A stretch of 35,815 bases of DNA, from NCBI GenBank assembly GCA_026709505.1, contig JAPOSW010000043.1, forward strand, positions 1-35,815, given 5' to 3'. Position 1 is the first letter of the stretch, and every line of letters starts with the position of its first letter. The notes under the pieces were generated by a model, which saw nothing but the letters and a program-made list of their open reading frames with translations, searched no databases and was not told the origin of the DNA. Both the position numbers and the translations under genes were made by a program. This document shows positions 33,114-35,815 of this stretch, piece by piece. The stretch comes from Gammaproteobacteria bacterium (GTDB lineage Bacteria > Pseudomonadota > Gammaproteobacteria > Arenicellales > Poriferihabitantaceae).

Positions 33114-35327
33114 ATGCCATCAACCAAAAAATCAGGATTCATGATCAGTGTCGCTGTTCCAGTCCCGTTGAGACGGACTTTCGACTATCGGTCCGAGGTC
33201 GACATTAAGCCCGGCTCAAGAGTCCTGATTCCGTTTGCGCATCGTCATCTGGTTGGTGTAGTAGTACCCGTCCCGCCTGACAAATCAGTGAGGAAACACA
33301 AAAATGTCATTCATGTCCTGGATGACCGGCCATCCATTTCACCAACCATGCTGGAGTTTTATACCTGGTCTGCCAACTATTACCACCATCCAATTGGAGA
33401 GGTCATACATGCCGCTCTTCCACCAAATCTCAGAAAGGCGGTCAAGCTGTATGATCCAGACACTCCGGAATACTATATGCAAAACTCGGACATTCCGGAA
33501 CATGAAGCACTGAGCATGATCACGCGCGCACCAAAACAAGAACAACTCTACTCGTCTCTATCCAAAGGGAAATGCCTGTGCTTTGACGAAATCCAGAAGC
33601 TCCCACAGGTATCGGATATTCGAAATATTCGTGGTGGCTTGCAGAACCTGACAAAAAAAGGGCTGGTTATCCAGACCCATCGACCCGCCGGTGACTTAAG
33701 ACCATTTGAAGGTACGCTCAATCCGGAACAATCCGAAGCCCTGTCAAATATCAAGGCCGCTGAACAGGGATTCCATACCCATCTTATTCACGGTATTACT
33801 GGAAGCGGAAAAACAGAAATCTATCTCCAGGCGATTCATGACTGCCTGAAACAGGGCCAGCAAGTCCTAGTGCTTGTTCCCGAGATATCATTGACCGAGC
33901 AACTGGTGGAAAGATTCGTCAACCGCTTTGGTGACCGCGTCCATTGCTATCACTCTGGAATCAACAAGGCACAGCGATATCGAACCTGGTGGAAGGCCAG
34001 AAATGGAACTGCAGGGGTAATACTCGGCACCCGCTCTGCGGTGTTTATGCCCATCCTTGACCTTGCCAGAATCGTCGTCGATGAAGAACATGATTTGTCC
34101 TTTAAGCAAATGGACGGGTTTCGCTATCATGCTCGTGATCTCGCAATCAAGCGAGCGAGCCTTCATGATGTTCCAATCATTCTCGGATCGGCAACTCCAT
34201 CCATAGAATCCATGCAAAATGCCCATTCCGGCAAATATCATCTCTCAACCTTGAGAAAACGTGCCGGGGAAGCCAATCTACCAAAAATCCAATTCGTTGA
34301 TTTACGCCAGCAACCCACGCAACACGGTCTATCTCCCTCACTGATTTCAGCGATCAGGAAGCAGCTTGAAAATTCACAACAAACCATTCTATATATCAAT
34401 CGTCGTGGATATGCCCCCATTGCAGAATGCCCCAATTGCAAATGGCGTGCCTGTTGCGATCGTTGTGATACATACTTAACCTATCACAAGACCTCGAACC
34501 GGTTGTGTTGTCATTATTGCGGGAAAACATTCGAGACTCCCGAAATTTGTCCACAATGCCGATCAGGACTGTTTTTTCGTGGTGCAGGGACGCAACGCAT
34601 TGAAGAATCATTGGGGAATCTGTTTCCCGATGCATCCATCCTGAGATTTGACCGAGACAGGATTCGGTCATTTCGCCAGCTCCGGGACACCTTGGACGCC
34701 ATTAACAGTGGACAGGCAGATATTATCGTCGGCACTCGAATGATTTCCAAGGGCCATGATTTTCATGGAGTTACCTTGGTCGGAATCATCAATGCCGACC
34801 AGGGACTATTCAGTATCGACTTTCGAGCTCCTGAACAACTGTTCCAGGATCTTTTGCAGGTTTCCGGCCGATCTGGCCGTGGGCAGGACCCGGGTCGGGT
34901 TTTCATCCAGACCCATCATCCGGATAATCCATACATGGAGATGGTCCGCAATCAGGATTATGATTCATTTTTCGAGAGTTGCCGTGAGGAACGCAAGCTC
35001 GCTCATGTCCCGCCATTTTCCAGTTTCGCGCTGTGGCGAGTGGAATCACGCGAACGGCAAGATGGCTTTCGGTTCTTGCGTACAGTCAAGCAATATGGGG
35101 ATTCCCTACTCGCATCCATGAATCTGGCAGCAGTTAAAATCATGGACCCTGTAGACTCACCCATTCTCCGCATCGATGAGTGGCATCGATTTCAACTTTT
35201 GGTGAACTCAACCACTCGCGCTCACCTGCACCAGCTCCTGAAGCATTGGGTATACTCAGTTGAAAGTATCCCCAATAACCAGAAACTGCGTTGGTCTCTT
35301 GATATCGATCCAATGGAAATGTACTAG
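33114..35327 (+). CDS. priA: primosomal protein N' (replication restart helicase PriA)
   Basis: This is a superfamily 2 3'-5' helicase that reloads the replisome at stalled forks. The start ATG 33114 has AGGG 6 bp upstream and gives 737 residues (E. coli 732); an upstream frame extension lacks support. The N-terminal DNA-binding part begins with VAVPVPLRRTFDYRSEVDIK. Walker A is GITGSGKTEIYLQ and motif II is DEEHDLSFKQ. The zinc-binding cysteines are CPNCKWRACCDRCD and CCHYCGKTF...CPQCRSG. The C-terminal helicase motifs are GTQRIEESL and QVSGRSGRG. All expected elements are present. Confidence 0.96.
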   Translation: MPSTKKSGFMISVAVPVPLRRTFDYRSEVDIKPGSRVLIPFAHRHLVGVVVPVPPDKSVRKHKNVIHVLDDRPSISPTMLEFYTWSANYYHHPIGEVIHAALPPNLRKAVKLYDPDTPEYYMQNSDIPEHEALSMITRAPKQEQLYSSLSKGKCLCFDEIQKLPQVSDIRNIRGGLQNLTKKGLVIQTHRPAGDLRPFEGTLNPEQSEALSNIKAAEQGFHTHLIHGITGSGKTEIYLQAIHDCLKQGQQVLVLVPEISLTEQLVERFVNRFGDRVHCYHSGINKAQRYRTWWKARNGTAGVILGTRSAVFMPILDLARIVVDEEHDLSFKQMDGFRYHARDLAIKRASLHDVPIILGSATPSIESMQNAHSGKYHLSTLRKRAGEANLPKIQFVDLRQQPTQHGLSPSLISAIRKQLENSQQTILYINRRGYAPIAECPNCKWRACCDRCDTYLTYHKTSNRLCCHYCGKTFETPEICPQCRSGLFFRGAGTQRIEESLGNLFPDASILRFDRDRIRSFRQLRDTLDAINSGQADIIVGTRMISKGHDFHGVTLVGIINADQGLFSIDFRAPEQLFQDLLQVSGRSGRGQDPGRVFIQTHHPDNPYMEMVRNQDYDSFFESCREERKLAHVPPFSSFALWRVESRERQDGFRFLRTVKQYGDSLLASMNLAAVKIMDPVDSPILRIDEWHRFQLLVNSTTRAHLHQLLKHWVYSVESIPNNQKLRWSLDIDPMEMY

Positions 35328-35343
35328 CACATTGTAGTCCTTG

Positions 35344-35372
35344 GTCTTGAATATTGTATCAAGATTCAAGAC
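35344..35372 (+). terminator. inverted repeat after priA
   Basis: GTCTTGAAT (35344-35352) pairs perfectly with ATTCAAGAC (35364-35372) across an 11-nt loop, 17 bp after the priA stop. There is no T-tract, so it may be a rho-dependent or RNA-stabilising 3' hairpin. Confidence 0.4.
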
Positions 35373-35427
35373 AGGTCATCTCCAAGGCAAACTGCAATTC
35401 CCTTGCAGGCAGTACAGGCAAAATTCG

Positions 35428-35574
35428 GGGGTTATATACGAGTAACAAGTTTATTGATTTATGTCATGTAATCAATAACATGAAAAACATTCACTCAAAG
35501 ATGGCGAGTGAAGCATAACATTCTGATTCTTATCAGTTAACTTCATTTTTTGTTACTTGAGTATATAAGCCCCC
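35428..35574. mobile_element. ~147-bp miniature inverted-repeat element with target duplication
   Basis: The left end GGGGGTTATATAC..AGTAACAA and right end TTGTTACTTGAGTATATAAGCC.. form imperfect ~24-bp inverted repeats. The element is flanked on both sides by AAAATTC(G) (35420-35427 and 35575-35582), a 7-8 bp target duplication. There is no reading frame inside. The core matches the degenerate copy at 29427-29550. Confidence 0.7.
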
Positions 35575-35582
35575 AAAATTCG

Positions 35583-35815
35583 ATAGCGGATCATTTTGAA
35601 GGTTTTGGGACCGGGTGTAGCGTGGCGGCCCGGAAGCCGCCCCTGTACTTCATGCTGATTGCCGGTCCAGCACCAACACAAGCAGCAATTACCAGTGCGG
35701 CCCAAGCTGCAGGGATTCACCCTGCATCAATTTCCACAGGCATGGGAAGTCATCACAGATCGAACTTGCGAATCAAGTGATGTCGCATACCTTCTACTTA
35801 CGCTCTCGATCAGGA
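35583..35815. other. right edge of the window, no supported gene
   Basis: Contains the GC palindrome at 35624-35641. A plus-strand frame 35550-35780 starts inside the miniature element and has no recognisable family. Nothing further can be supported before the window ends. Confidence 0.4.
35624..35641. repeat. GC-rich palindromic unit (REP-like), partner of 245-262
   Basis: GGCGGC and GCCGCC arms around CCGGAA. It is almost the same 18-mer as at 245-262. No T-tract follows. Confidence 0.35.

Noticed and set aside
32881-33123. 80-codon minus-strand frame upstream of priA
   Set aside because: Its VDNYVDKL segment is just the translation of two TGTGGATAA (DnaA box) copies; no family resemblance and it overlaps the priA start.

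Overview
This window looks like a chromosomal segment of a gammaproteobacterium, with base composition near 50% GC by eye (not computed). The evidence is the yggS-proC-yggT cluster, a polA/uvrD/priA set typical of Gammaproteobacteria, E. coli-like UbiA, Cfa, GshB and RidA proteins, and a tRNA-Met with an encoded CCA. The taurine:pyruvate aminotransferase and the betaine-type uptake operon suit a marine or host-associated lifestyle, but that is inference and no species can be named.

Left part (1-8.7 kb): a fragment of an IS1595-type transposase at the left edge, then a minus-strand yggS-proC-yggT(-small membrane ORF) operon, a divergent CBS-domain protein, and a minus-strand betaine/proline-type ABC transporter operon proX-proV-proW-proW. 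The transporter has two tandem permeases, each with a long N-terminal extension, and a terminator-like hairpin between proX and proV.

Middle (8.9-19.4 kb): cfa, polA, a small exported protein resembling DUF2782, and a two-component system. Its histidine kinase has a large CBM9-like extracytoplasmic domain and resembles the kinase of the 'proteobacterial dedicated sortase system'. The intergenic region upstream of the response regulator carries a perfect palindrome and spaced TTGCCAT repeats. A 78-residue unknown protein and uvrD follow.

Accessory strip (19.6-25.7 kb): a taurine:pyruvate aminotransferase, tRNA-Met, then a decayed patch. The patch holds a frameshifted two-helix membrane protein (SLATT-like) and a proline-rich gene with two stops, separated by a 248-bp non-autonomous element whose only ORF is an internally deleted IS1595 transposase. 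An MFS permease, an enoyl-CoA hydratase and a gene-poor kilobase follow.

Right part (25.7-35.8 kb): plus-strand prpE-like acyl-CoA synthetase, gshB and a DUF1624-type membrane acyltransferase; a miniature repeat element next to a frameshifted RES-domain toxin gene and a possible HigA-like remnant; ridA, ubiA, a NUDIX hydrolase; an AT-rich gap with two perfect DnaA boxes; priA; and a second copy of the miniature element, this one with inverted ends and a target duplication.

Most of the window is ordinary housekeeping. The more unusual material is the kinase/regulator pair and its operators, the extended twin permeases, the decayed conflict-type cassettes with their miniature elements, and the DnaA-box region.
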